The notes under the pieces: model-generated
The model's input: only the letters and a program-made list of their open reading frames with translations
The model's database searches: none
What the model was told of the DNA's origin: nothing
Program-made: the position numbers and the translations under genes
In this document: piece by piece, positions 10,875 to 20,796 of the stretch
Position numbering within the stretch: position 1 is the stretch's first letter
Layout: each line of letters starts with the position of its first letter
Assembly (NCBI GenBank): GCA_019649035.1
Contig: BMAT01011867.1
Coordinates: 573,500-598,458, forward strand
Direction: 5' to 3'
Source: Elysia marginata
Lineage: Eukaryota > Mollusca > Gastropoda > Plakobranchidae
DNA length: 24,959 nt

Positions 10875-11290
10875 TTGCCTTGCCTGCCTGTCAAGAGCAG
10901 ACCGTTAAGTCTGCCCGGCCAGCCCATTTCTTTCCTTTTTCTTCCACCCCGAAAAAAAATATATTTGTCCTACCTAGCGTTTCCATTCACTCATTCAATT
11001 TGTTCTTACGCAGACCAGAGAAGAAAGTGCGCTTTTTCCTTTTTCTCAACAAGCTGGAGTAGACGCTCTCTTCTCTACCGTTCTCAAAACATCCATTGCC
11101 CAGTGAAGTCTTGGAGTAGGGAGTGTTGTTTCAGGCCGTGCCAGGGTGAAGGGCAGTTGTTAGGTAACAGGTGCCCCCTCCCCCCTCCCCTAGGTAACGC
11201 CTGGCCTGGGACACAATGCCGACTGCTTGCCTGACACTCGCCCCACCTGAATGAGCGTCCTCGGGTCCCCTTGCTCTGTTTTTCACTCTG
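10875..11290. promoter_or_regulatory. GC-richer intronic region with paired motifs
   Basis: An inverted pair GCAGAC (10897-10902) and GTCTGC (10909-10914) lies 6 bp apart; the AGAC/GTCT core is that of SMAD sites. A direct repeat TAGGTAAC occurs at 11161-11168 and 11191-11198, separated by a C-rich tract, and an E-box CAGGTG adjoins the first copy. Overlapping frames of 60-120 codons are open on both strands, but none has a domain or a splice context that would make it an exon. I treat this as a possible cis-regulatory region. Confidence 0.22.
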
Positions 11291-11554
11291 TTTATTCTGC
11301 GGTTTCTGCTACTTCTCTGACTCTCGACCGAACGTCTTGGGAGAAATAATGCTCCAACGACTCTTTTGCTCTGCCGTTCCATTTTTGTGTGTGTTTGTTT
11401 TGTTTAGTATAATGGCCAAGAGAAACAGAGGGGGTAGAGTAAAAAGTCTAGAAGGTGGGTGGCTGGAAAAATAGCCTTCGGGCAGCGCTAGTTGCCGGTC
11501 GAAATGTACATGCTAGGCTGACCAAACACAAGAAAAATACTGACCAACGTCTTG

Positions 11555-11606
11555 AAATTTCTCGATAGCAATCAACAGTGACAGCTAACGGGTTAGTGCA
11601 AGACTG
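11555..11606 (-). repeat. Dispersed repeat, copy 2 (inverted relative to copy 1)
   Basis: Read on the minus strand, this segment aligns with 7307-7358. The core at 11579-11595 is the exact reverse complement of 7317-7333, and the flanks share TGATTGCT, TCGAGA and GTCTT with a few substitutions. The two copies lie about 4.2 kb apart in opposite orientation in the same intron. No coding content is seen. The family is not identified. Confidence 0.7.
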
Positions 11607-14600
11607 GGGAAGTCCACCGAGATAACAGCACTGGAAACTTTGACCCTGAGAGCGTTACAAGATCGATCTCAGTCTGTACTTGTCGTAACCACAGAGCAGT
11701 GTCCCCACTTTATTGAAAAATATACCATAATTATACAATAGACATATTCTTTATGAAACACACGCCTCAAATGGAAACTAATACTCAATATGTGATCACC
11801 GTGTAATAGCAACAACCAGAGCTCTGGATGACATAAATTTTTTTAAAAAGTGGATGAATTTTTCGAAATTTGACTACTTTTTATCTAATTCGAAATTATT
11901 TTATGTTGCAAAAGCGATTTCTAAAGAAGTGGTTTAAACGGCCTCTTTACAGCGTATTTTGCCTTCTTACATAATCAGTTTTTCTCCCGATTTCATGTTG
12001 TGACTAAACCGATTTTATGAGAAGACCAGCGCGTATTTGTTAATGGTTTAATTTAGGCGGTGACTTGAGAAGCTTGAAAAAGCGAAAGTTCCCAGTTTCT
12101 TTGTTTCCAAATGTTTGTCATGGAAAAAAATCCTTAATAAAACCAACTCATTTTATTTTTATACTACCGGTATTCCGTTACTTTTCACCACACCATCTGA
12201 CAAAAACTAAAACTGGCTATCTACAACCCCGAGCGTTTCCTTGGTCTTTCCATTGTAATGTTTGCATAGCTTTGTTGGACCAAAGAAAAAGGGCAACGTA
12301 ATGTCCAGAGCGTCGTCCACCGAGGTGGATACTTAGCACCGGAAGAGGATATCAACCCTTGAGAGATTTCCGGAAACAGTGATTAGCTGTCTCTTCTTTT
12401 AGAAAGCCCCGCCTTGTTAAACACATAACTTGCAGGTACCAATTGCTGCATATGGAATTAGGCCCATGGGTTTCTCTATGAGTTTCTTTAGGGCAGGAGA
12501 GGTGGTCATTTAACATATAGCGCGCAATTCGTTGTGTCATGACAATTAGCTCAAAATCATGCAATAGACTTGAGTCGATCTATTCGCGTGCCTCAGCAAA
12601 AGACTAAGAAAACTCCTAATAAACCTGCATAAGTCGTAAGGGTAGACTTTTTTATTTGACACAACTCATTGGCTAGTAAAAATCACGGGATTAAATCAGC
12701 AGGGTTACATTAAGTCTCAAAACTTTGAACACACTGTTCAAAATTACTCTTTAGTAAATACTCGTATTTCTTTCAAATGCAAGGTTTTGACTGCTTAAAA
12801 CACATGTATAACAGCTGTGCAGTATGCATTTTGAATAAATGATGATTGGGTTTATTGTTTCGAATCATATAGCAGCCATTTAATAAATCTCCTATGTCTT
12901 TTTGTCTTGATTTTATTATCAAGTTAATGATGCTGTTTTTTTTTTCTTCTTCCAAAAGATGCTGATCTCACCCTTCCATAAAGCGGCCTCTATTTTTAAA
13001 AATTACTACATAATTATCTTCAGCTACTGTGACTATGGTCGTGAACCAGAAAAATGAAGTTGGTCTATGTCTAACCTTCCCACTAAATTTAAGTCAAGTC
13101 AATACTTCGAGTCTCGCACCAAGAGATTTGCATTGTGCGTAAATGAGGTTGTGACCAGTTCAATATGAGGCCACAAGCCGAATCTTTATTATTTGCCCAC
13201 ATGTAAATGGATTTCGATGTCTTGGTGTACCACAGAGCACACAAACCCATAGCGTAGCAGCTGTGACGCCGGCCTCTCGTCAGCACTGTTGTTATTTCAC
13301 TGTAGTGTATACTTCTGTATCTCAGGACGCGTCTCAATATTATTCTAATTCTACGTGCGTGCCTACGTGTGCACCATTACTTGACAACTGCTTTCAAGAA
13401 ATACTGAGCGGGGAGGACAGGTATAGATTTGCTCCTTCGAGTCGATTTAAATTTGAATAGTGGACTGGCCGAAATGACGAAGAGACAATCGGGTCGTGTT
13501 CAAACGCAGCACACAATTCGTATCTTTGTGTAACGTTAGTTAGTAGATAACCCTGTCAATTTCGTACTTTACCTTCAGTGGGATTCCAACAGCCTTGTTC
13601 AATCGTCTAGACTACGAACAGACAGTTCAAGATAAAGCCTGTAAGCCTAAATGTGCTCTTTGATCTCAGTCTTGTTATAAAAGCAAAAAAAGTACTATTG
13701 GAACTTTTTTGAATTGAAACGCAATCCTCCAAAGACCTGAATTGCCATGCACAAACTTAGATGGCGTACATTGAAAGGTTTCTTGAAAGAACACCTCTTG
13801 ACGAAGCTTAGATCTAGCTAATATCAAACTGCCTCCTTAGTTGGGAAACTTCAAAACAATTTTTTTACTTTTTATTTCAATGAAACAGCTACTGTCAGAT
13901 GGTTTGGTAATCTTCAAGAAATCAATTTGCGCTTTACTCGACCCACCGAACACCATAAACTCAACCAACGCGACTACAATCTTCATATACTGGCGCGCAC
14001 CCTCTAGTTTAAACATTCCAACACACTTTACAAACTAGACAATTAAACGTCGACCTCCCAGGCTGAAATTCCAGTCGCTGGACTTGGTCTCTGATGACCA
14101 ACGTGACGTAAGGACCATATAAGGTCAAACCGTACCCGTCTAGGGTCAGTCCTAGCAGGACAGTGGTGTATGCCTAGTCAAGGCAAAATTTGAACGCACT
14201 GTTGACCGAAGCTAGGGCTAATATTGACCTATGTAAGAGACTGGACAGCGCTTGAGTGACCATTTCATCACTGCCCCCTTCATATCCTGTTTACTTTTTC
14301 ATATGCGCTCATAATTTTTGCTTTCCCACTCCCATTCTATAAAGCTCATGCATAAAAATTAGTGCCTGATCTCTTTCCTTAACTCAATATTTTCAGGTGA
14401 TTTTTGTGCTATACATTGGCCTACCAATATGCGTTTCAACCTATGTACAAAACACATCTCTCTCTTTCACTCTTCTTCTTTGCCTCTCAGCACCCCAGGA
14501 AGCACAGGCCGCCAACAAAGATCCTCCACACCATGCTCTCTTGTGCTATTTCTTCAAGTTCGTTTCATGTCTTCTCAGCAGACGCCACCTCTGCCTCTGT

Positions 14601-15085
14601 TTCTCTCCTCCAGGTCATTCTTGACCTCCCTCAGGCTCTGCGGCTCTGTGGGTTCCAAATCAAGCTATGCCTTGTAATGAACTGCCTTGGTTTCCTCTAA
14701 GTATGCCCAATCCTTCTCCACTTTTTTCTCATCTCCACCTCCATTGGTTGTTGCTGTGTTCTTTCCCACAAGTCGGTATTACTGATGATTTACGGCCAGT
14801 GTATGCTGATGGCACGTCTCATACATCTGCTGCTGTATCTCTCTCTCTGTTTACTCATAATGTTTATACTCCCTGACTGTAGTTCCAATTTTTGTACTAC
14901 GAAGACGCTCGCGATGGCTGGATCAATATCTGCAATCACTTTGATTTGGCTGAAGTTCGTTTTGGCATATGCAATTAAAGCTAAGTAACTTGACAAGAAA
15001 AAACCGATGTGCAAAATTTGCTCTTGTATTTTTTTTAAACTGTCGACATTCATCTTAAAAAGAATTACACACAATTGGTGATTTA

Positions 15086-15112
15086 ACAGGATATGTTCTA
15101 TTTTACCTACAG
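15086..15112 (+). other. 3' splice site of the last Otx exon
   Basis: A T-rich tract ending in TTTTACCTACAG precedes GTTTGG, the codons for homeodomain residues V47 and W48. The frame from exon 2 (phase 0) continues without a break, which fixes the acceptor at 15111-15112. Confidence 0.93.
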
Positions 15113-15850
15113 GTTTGGTTTAAGAATCGACGTGCCAAATGCAGACAGCAGGCCAAAGCTGCCGATCAGAAAAAGACAAGCAACAGCAGCAGCATCAACA
15201 ACAACAACAGCTCCACGACTAACAGCAATACTACTACAACACTGAGTAGCAGCAACAACACTAGCAATAGCAACAGCAGCAGTAATGCGCACAACGGTAG
15301 CGGAACCAATGCCACTCCGCCGCTGCCAAAGAAAGAGTTGAAGTCCACACCGCCGCCAGCTTCAGTTTCTCCTGTCGACTACAAACCACCGCCGCCGGTG
15401 TCATCCCCTCTGCTACATCATCACCCAGGCTCTGGCCTGCCAGCAGTCTCCCAACGCCGAGACACCAGCGACGTGTGGAACCCTGCCAACCCGATGTTCC
15501 AGCCTATGCCTGACCTGAGCAGCTGCATGCAGCGCTCGCACTACGGGCTCACCAACGGTGGAGCGATCAACCAAGGCAGCCAGGCGGCGCAGTACGTGGC
15601 CAGCCAACAGAACTACAACAGCTACCACCATCACCACTACGGTGGTGGCGGCATGGACTCACCCTACTCTCTGCCCAACATGCAGCTTCCGGGGGTTATG
15701 TCTGGCTCGCATCAGATGGGCGGCGTCCCTGCCCAGCACGGCTACCAGATGTCGGGCTACGGTGCCCTGCCGTCCGCCAACACACTGCCCCGGCCCAACA
15801 CCCAGCCTGGAGACTGTGGCGAATACAAAGATTATGTGCGCCTGTTCTGA
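15113..15850 (+). CDS. otx: Otx last coding exon: end of homeodomain and C-terminal region
   Basis: This exon encodes 245 residues and a TGA. It opens with VWFKNRRAKCRQQ, the end of homeodomain helix 3. K50 gives Otx/Bicoid-type TAATCC specificity, and W48, F49, N51 and R53 are the invariant contacts. Residues 14-62 are a low-complexity Asn/Ser/Thr linker after a short basic run. A Pro-rich stretch follows. Further on come WNPA (122-125, like the WSPA of vertebrate Otx), SSCMQRS (136-142, shared with vertebrate Otx), a His/Gly run leading to GGGMDSPY with M at 181, and NMQLPG. The end, DCGEYKD (234-240), resembles the Otx tail repeat DCLDYKD, but the protein then stops at YVRLF instead of the vertebrate WKFQVL. 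With exon 2 it gives 295 residues, near the length expected for Otx once a short N-terminus is added. No frameshift or internal stop is seen. Confidence 0.96.
   Translation, partial: VWFKNRRAKCRQQAKAADQKKTSNSSSINNNNSSTTNSNTTTTLSSSNNTSNSNSSSNAHNGSGTNATPPLPKKELKSTPPPASVSPVDYKPPPPVSSPLLHHHPGSGLPAVSQRRDTSDVWNPANPMFQPMPDLSSCMQRSHYGLTNGGAINQGSQAAQYVASQQNYNSYHHHHYGGGGMDSPYSLPNMQLPGVMSGSHQMGGVPAQHGYQMSGYGALPSANTLPRPNTQPGDCGEYKDYVRLF
15179..15300 (+). repeat. AGC/AAC codon repeat encoding the Asn/Ser/Thr linker
   Basis: An imperfect trinucleotide tract of AGC, AAC and ACN codons just after the homeodomain encodes runs of N, S and T. Such tracts change length by slippage. The minus-strand Leu/Val-rich frames over it are shadows. 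The linker is expected to be disordered. Confidence 0.9.
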
Positions 15851-16089
15851 GACTTTACATGCCTTACACACAACGCGCTCTCTCTTGAACTTCAGAATAA
15901 TGGAACATGAACTGTTAAGGAGTATTCCGCGTTGTGCTTAAGAGACAATGAGTGTTTTGTTAGCACTCCAAAAATTGTGTATAAACAAAAAAGCCATGTA
16001 ATTAACTTATAGAGCTGTGCACGAGTTTGTTTTCTTTGATGAGACATGAAAAACGCACCCCTGATATTGTATGTGAAAAAAAAGTATGA

Positions 16090-16095
16090 AATAAA
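16090..16095 (+). terminator. Candidate polyadenylation signal AATAAA (proximal)
   Basis: An exact AATAAA lies 240 bp after the stop codon. The downstream sequence is only weakly G/T-rich, so this may be a minor site. Confidence 0.45.
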
Positions 16096-16337
16096 TAGAC
16101 AAAGTGATAGGCTTTTGAAGAAAATATGTCACGACAGAGAGAAAGTTTCAACGCTTTACTATGTACAGATGCCACTTGATTTTATTCTGTCTCGACTTGG
16201 CATCTTGCAAAAACACACAAAGAGCCCACGGCTATTCCTTAAAAGTGTAGGCTGTTCTACCCAAAAAAAAACGTGAAGGTGTTTGCTGCGAGAGAGTTCA
16301 CGTGACCCAGATATACTGCATCATGAGAACACTCACT

Positions 16338-16356
16338 TGATCATAAATTATGATCA
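16338..16356. repeat. 19-bp inverted repeat in the probable 3' UTR
   Basis: TGATCATAA (16338-16346) and TTATGATCA (16348-16356) are exact reverse complements around a single A. On RNA this would be an 8-bp hairpin with a 3-nt loop, and on DNA a near-perfect palindrome. A function is not known. Confidence 0.8.
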
Positions 16357-16567
16357 GTTTTGTCCGTGATATTTTCTCTCCCTACTTCCCATCTAGTATC
16401 GTGTTAGTTAAATCAGCGTCTCTGTCTTAGGCCGAGGTAAAAGCATATTGTTTTTAAAAAGGATCCCATGTTCCTTACATCCATGTTCCTACCATCATTG
16501 TCCATACATCAACATCATTTACACTCGAAATGTTAGCAAAGTGTTCGGACCAGTTTGATTTTGTTTC

Positions 16568-16573
16568 AATAAA
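16568..16573 (+). terminator. Candidate polyadenylation signal AATAAA (distal)
   Basis: An exact AATAAA lies 718 bp after the stop. It is followed within 20-50 bp by a G/T-richer stretch (GTTCAGTCCTGTAAGTTG) and then by T runs, which is better context than at the proximal site. It is my preferred transcript end. Confidence 0.5.
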
Positions 16574-16600
16574 AATAACTGGCAAAACCAGGTTCAGTCC

Positions 16601-19460
16601 TGTAAGTTGCGAGATAAAATAATCTTCCTCAACTTTTTTTGTACATTTTTTTCGGTCTGACTTAAACGTTCGTTAATTGATTAATTCATGCTCTTATAAA
16701 ACGACGATTTCAAACCGATCGTAAATACTTCTTAATTTACGAACCTTTTAGTCAGATGAAATTAATTTTACCAGCTGTTCCAATTCTCAATCAGTTTACA
16801 ATCCATAATCTTGCTTGAAATGCCCTACAGAAAGCTCTCTTCCATAGCTGGTGTAATGTGGAATGAAATTTATTGGGAGTGACCCAACATTAGCGTTGAA
16901 CTCCTAGACCTTATTCACAAATTTACTCATTGTAAATAATGACTTACCCTGGTGTGTTTAGATTTTTGTTAACTCTATTATACACCGCATTTGGTGTAAT
17001 TGAAATTGTGTCTCATAATCACTAACATTATTATTTCCTCTTCACACCTCATAATTGTTTTCATATTCCAATTTTGGATAGATACTTGTTATATTAATTA
17101 TACTATTATGATACAATTGGCTTTTGTTCATGATCAATAACTTATTAGAAATAAGATTGCTCAACATTCTAAATATTTTTTAACGGGGCTTTTCTCAATT
17201 GATTGCGAACACTTGGTTATTAAATTGTAGGTTGTTTTTTCATTTGCTCGATATTTTGAATTTAAATATAAAATATAAAGGGCAATTATAAAAACTTTAG
17301 TACCTGAGGATTTCCGAGGAAACAGGCATGGGGGAATTTCTGCTGGTTTATGAAGAATCCCTGGTCTTGAAGTCAGAGAGTGCATGCTTTGTATTTCTTA
17401 GGTCTGCTAAGAGTAATGGAAGGTTCAGAAAGAGGTAGATAGATAGGAGTTCTCAGAGAGACAGACAGCAAAAGAGAGGTGTAAAGGAGGAAAAGCAAGG
17501 GAGTGAATGATTCAGGGATTGAGAGAGATAGACAAAGAAGAACAGAAAAAAATACATAGAGAGACAGACATGTATTAAATTTTTTGGTGACAGAGATAGA
17601 GAGAAGGCATGAGAGAAAAGTAGGAAAGACATGACGTAACTAGAATTGAGGAGATAAGGGAAACCATGCAGTCTAATCTAATACCTTAGGATACTTGCGG
17701 TGTTTATTACATTAAATTGTGTCTTTATAAATTTTAGTAAGACTTTACATGAGTACCTTTTTATTTGATAGCTTTTTTTTGTTTGGGTGCCAATAAAAAT
17801 AAATTTACATGCGACAATCAAATTCAAATTTTATTCTCAGTCGTCAAAAGATGTCATTCCATATCGTTATTTCATACATCAAATATCAGATTTTATTTAT
17901 CTTAAACAAGTTTAAATAAGTTGTTTTCCAAGTGCAATACACATTTTACATTGAAGAGATCAAGAGGTTACCATTCCGTAGCCATTTTTACACCCTCTTT
18001 GGTTTTACTGCTTGTTTTAGAATAACATGCATTCCGTGATGTTCTTTGGTTGTGTGTGCTTTTGAAAACCTAAAAAGCCCATGTCGCTTGGTTGCTTAGA
18101 GACATGTTTATGATCGTTCACAAGCTAATAAATATTATGAGCTTTTACAATACTAAAAATGTTTTTTCTATAAACTTCAGATTAAATAAGTTTTTCTTTA
18201 GAATTTTGTTTTTAATCAACTTTTAATGAAAATTATGATAATGTTTTTGATAGACTTTTTTAAAGAATTAGCCTTGAAACAAATCAAACAATGTTTTAAA
18301 GAGAACAGTCCTTACTAACGATTTGAGTGTGATGAATCTTAATAAGAAAATTGGAACACACATAGAAAAAAAAACCGAGCATCGTTTAAATTCTTTTAAT
18401 GAGGTTAATCCGTTATAGGCCAATTATACACGCGCTCCCCATTATATTCTTTTTTTTTCAGTTCACATACATAATTTATTTGACAAAATGTTGATCAACT
18501 TTTCCTTTTTGTCCTACTCCTCTGTGCTCACTTTGATTATAAAGAAACTTTGTATAGATGGCTGTTTTTCTATGGTATTTGATGCTATTGTTCGTGTGAC
18601 GTTATTTACATATGTATAGAACTCACAAGCAGCTTTGGGGTTGTGCACAAGTCGCAATCAATATGCATCTGATGGGTTTTTATTCTGCAAACTTTTTCTA
18701 AATAGTCAATGTTTTTCAATAAAACACAATGTAATTGTACATTCCCTATTTTTCTTTTGTAAAAGATGTTCCAATTTCTAACGCTGTCAATAGTGATTGA
18801 AAAGGAGAGCAATGGATTGAAGCTTATTTTGATGCGCATTTATCTATGTGTCGTGGCAAAAAGTGACGATAATTTTCAATGTTTTCTAAGTCTCGGTTGG
18901 ACATCTGTGACCTTCTCATTTGTGCAAATGTTACATGGTTACTTTATAATCATCGAAAAACTAATTAAAAGATACTTTACTTTAAAAAAGGATGTTTGTA
19001 ATTTTTTTCTTGTTCGATGAATTTTCAATCAATATTGCATCATAATTGCCTGTAAACAAGACCTAGACAATAATATCACGGCTGAAAGCTGAAACGGAAG
19101 GCAAGGCACAAAAAATTTAAAATATAGTCAATGAAAAACAAAAACGATGGAAACACTACCGGAATATGCTTAAGTATATTTCATATGCATTTGAAAATGT
19201 GCACAAAGGAGAAAAGCTTTTGGTAGATAGAGACATGAAGCTTAGATAACAGAAAGAGGATAATAAACACTCAAACAATTGATAGGCTATAAATAAAAGA
19301 AAGAAGTACACGTTAGGCAAGGGTGGATTTATTTAAGAGATAAAGAGAAGTTTGCTCTAAAGGGGCAAACACTTTAAGGAAAATAACAAGGGTAGAGAGG
19401 TATAGAAAAACAATAAAGTGTAATAATAGAATGTCATAGTTTTGTATTTAGACATACATC
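16601..19460. other. Non-coding, AT-rich downstream region
   Basis: No gene is recognised on either strand; the short open frames (60-84 codons) are what AT-rich sequence gives by chance. Contents noted are an 8-bp perfect inverted repeat at 16719-16742, a purine-rich AGA/GAGA stretch at about 17400-17640, AATAAA at 18718-18723 and TAATCC at 18406-18411. It could include a longer Otx 3' UTR isoform or intergenic DNA. Confidence 0.7.
16719..16742. repeat. 8-bp inverted repeat with 8-bp loop
   Basis: TCGTAAAT (16719-16726) and ATTTACGA (16735-16742) are exact reverse complements separated by 8 bases. This small hairpin lies just beyond the likely transcript end. It may be chance in AT-rich DNA. 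Confidence 0.75.
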
Positions 19461-19508
<48 letters not shown>

Positions 19509-19600
19509 AGGGAGAGTGAGACATACATACAGACAGACAGAAGCAGACAGACAGACAGAGACAGAGATAGATAGATAGAGAGACAGAGAAGAGTGAGAGA
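19461..19600. repeat. Composite purine-rich microsatellite: (GA)n, (ACAG)n, (GATA)n
   Basis: About 45 bp of nearly pure AG is followed by ACAG and GATA tetranucleotide units and more AGAGA. This is a compound microsatellite. The Ser/Leu-rich minus-strand frame over it is a repeat artefact. Confidence 0.93.
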
Positions 19601-20184
19601 AAATTGAAGGAGGTAAAGATAGATTTTAAGGTTTTTAGTACAGTAAAGGTTATGAAATGGTAATGTAAGAATTATTGTTGTATGAAAATAATGCACATTC
19701 TTGAAATTGAGTTTAGTCTGTTTACAGTAAAGATACACAGTTTATTGTATTAAGTAATATGTGTATATTCGTTCACTGTTATACATCCTGCTTTGTCTCA
19801 TGGATTTTAAATGTAGTTTGAACATTTTAATATGACTGTTGTATTAAAACAAGACTTTCAACATCACGATCAACAAATAAATAAAATTCAAAATAAAGCT
19901 ACGGATAATAGAATGCAAATCTTAGATATTTTTTTTGTTTCATTGTGTGAAATCAGTAAAATGATTTAAATAAAATAAACTGACAAAAATAACTCTTTTC
20001 TTGCTTTTTTATTTTGTGTGTTTTAAATAGATGACTTTGTGCCAAAAGCTGTCCTCTTTTTAATGTGTGAAAGATCCATAGGAAGTTATCTAGTGAAGCT
20101 CAGCACTTGTGGTTTATTTAGTTTATTTTTAAAAAGTCTGAGTACCCTCTTGCTTGAACCGGTAACAGATACTGCGAAAATAAA

Positions 20185-20204
20185 ATTAACTTTTAAAAGT
20201 TAAT
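20185..20204. repeat. 20-bp perfect palindrome
   Basis: ATTAACTTTT followed directly by its reverse complement AAAAGTTAAT gives 20 bp of perfect dyad symmetry with no spacer. It stands alone, with no terminal repeats or gene beside it. It is the longest spacer-free palindrome I noticed in the window. Confidence 0.9.
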
Positions 20205-20780
20205 ACTTGTAACCACACCACAATAAGTTTTAGGTTATTGTTTTTCTTGTGGTGAAACATGAAAATTAATCTACTATCATTAATTTTGTTATAATACATT
20301 CAAACTTTGTTAACACTCAAGCATTTTTTGTGCTATAAGCATGAAGTGATTAAACTATCCGAAGATATCACAAGGCCCTAATGACTTCACACACTCCCTG
20401 CAGCCAGTACTGCAACATGATCTCCTCCCCCCCCCCACGCCCCTCTTATCCCCAATACAGAAAGTGTATCCATATCCATTAACTTGATGAGGTAATATAA
20501 TGCACAAGAGGATAACAAAAAGACAAGGGAATGACAGTTCAAATTTAAAATTATATAGTTTAAAGGATAAATCCGCATTAAAGAGAATAACAGTACGAAA
20601 ACTGGCGGCCAAACTTCCTGAACCTGCCAAGTGTACAATGCCAGTATCGTATCACTGGTTTACATTTACAAATTGAAGTTGACGAACGTAACATATTTTA
20701 TGAAAATCCTCAAAATAGGCTTCATAGACTTCCACAATTAAATACTTTTCTTTTACTTCAATCTTTTTTTTTTGCATTGA

Positions 20781-20796
20781 GTTGAGTAAACTCAAC
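20781..20796. repeat. 7-bp inverted repeat with 2-bp spacer
   Basis: GTTGAGT (20781-20787) and ACTCAAC (20790-20796) are exact reverse complements around AA. It is short and may be chance. Confidence 0.7.

Larger units (their letters stand above)
15851..16600 (+). other. Probable 3' UTR of the Otx gene
   Basis: This is AT-rich sequence directly after the stop codon, on the same strand and with no splice junction required. Two canonical AATAAA signals lie within 750 bp, and a 19-bp inverted repeat sits between them. The transcript end is not proven. Longer isoforms could use later AATAAA sites, such as the one at 18718-18723. Confidence 0.6.

Noticed and set aside
14397..14700. Three overlapping plus-strand frames after acceptor-like AG sites, considered as a cassette exon.
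   Set aside because: The region is pyrimidine-rich with few stops by composition, there is no recognisable protein, and inserting it between residues 46 and 47 would break the homeodomain.
15166..15348. Minus-strand Leu-rich open frame opposite the last Otx exon.
   Set aside because: It is the antisense shadow of the AGC/AAC repeat in the true coding frame.
15413..15941. Other frames of 70-127 codons overlapping the last exon on both strands.
   Set aside because: They are shadows of the GC-richer Otx coding sequence. Only the frame continuing the homeodomain has recognisable motifs.
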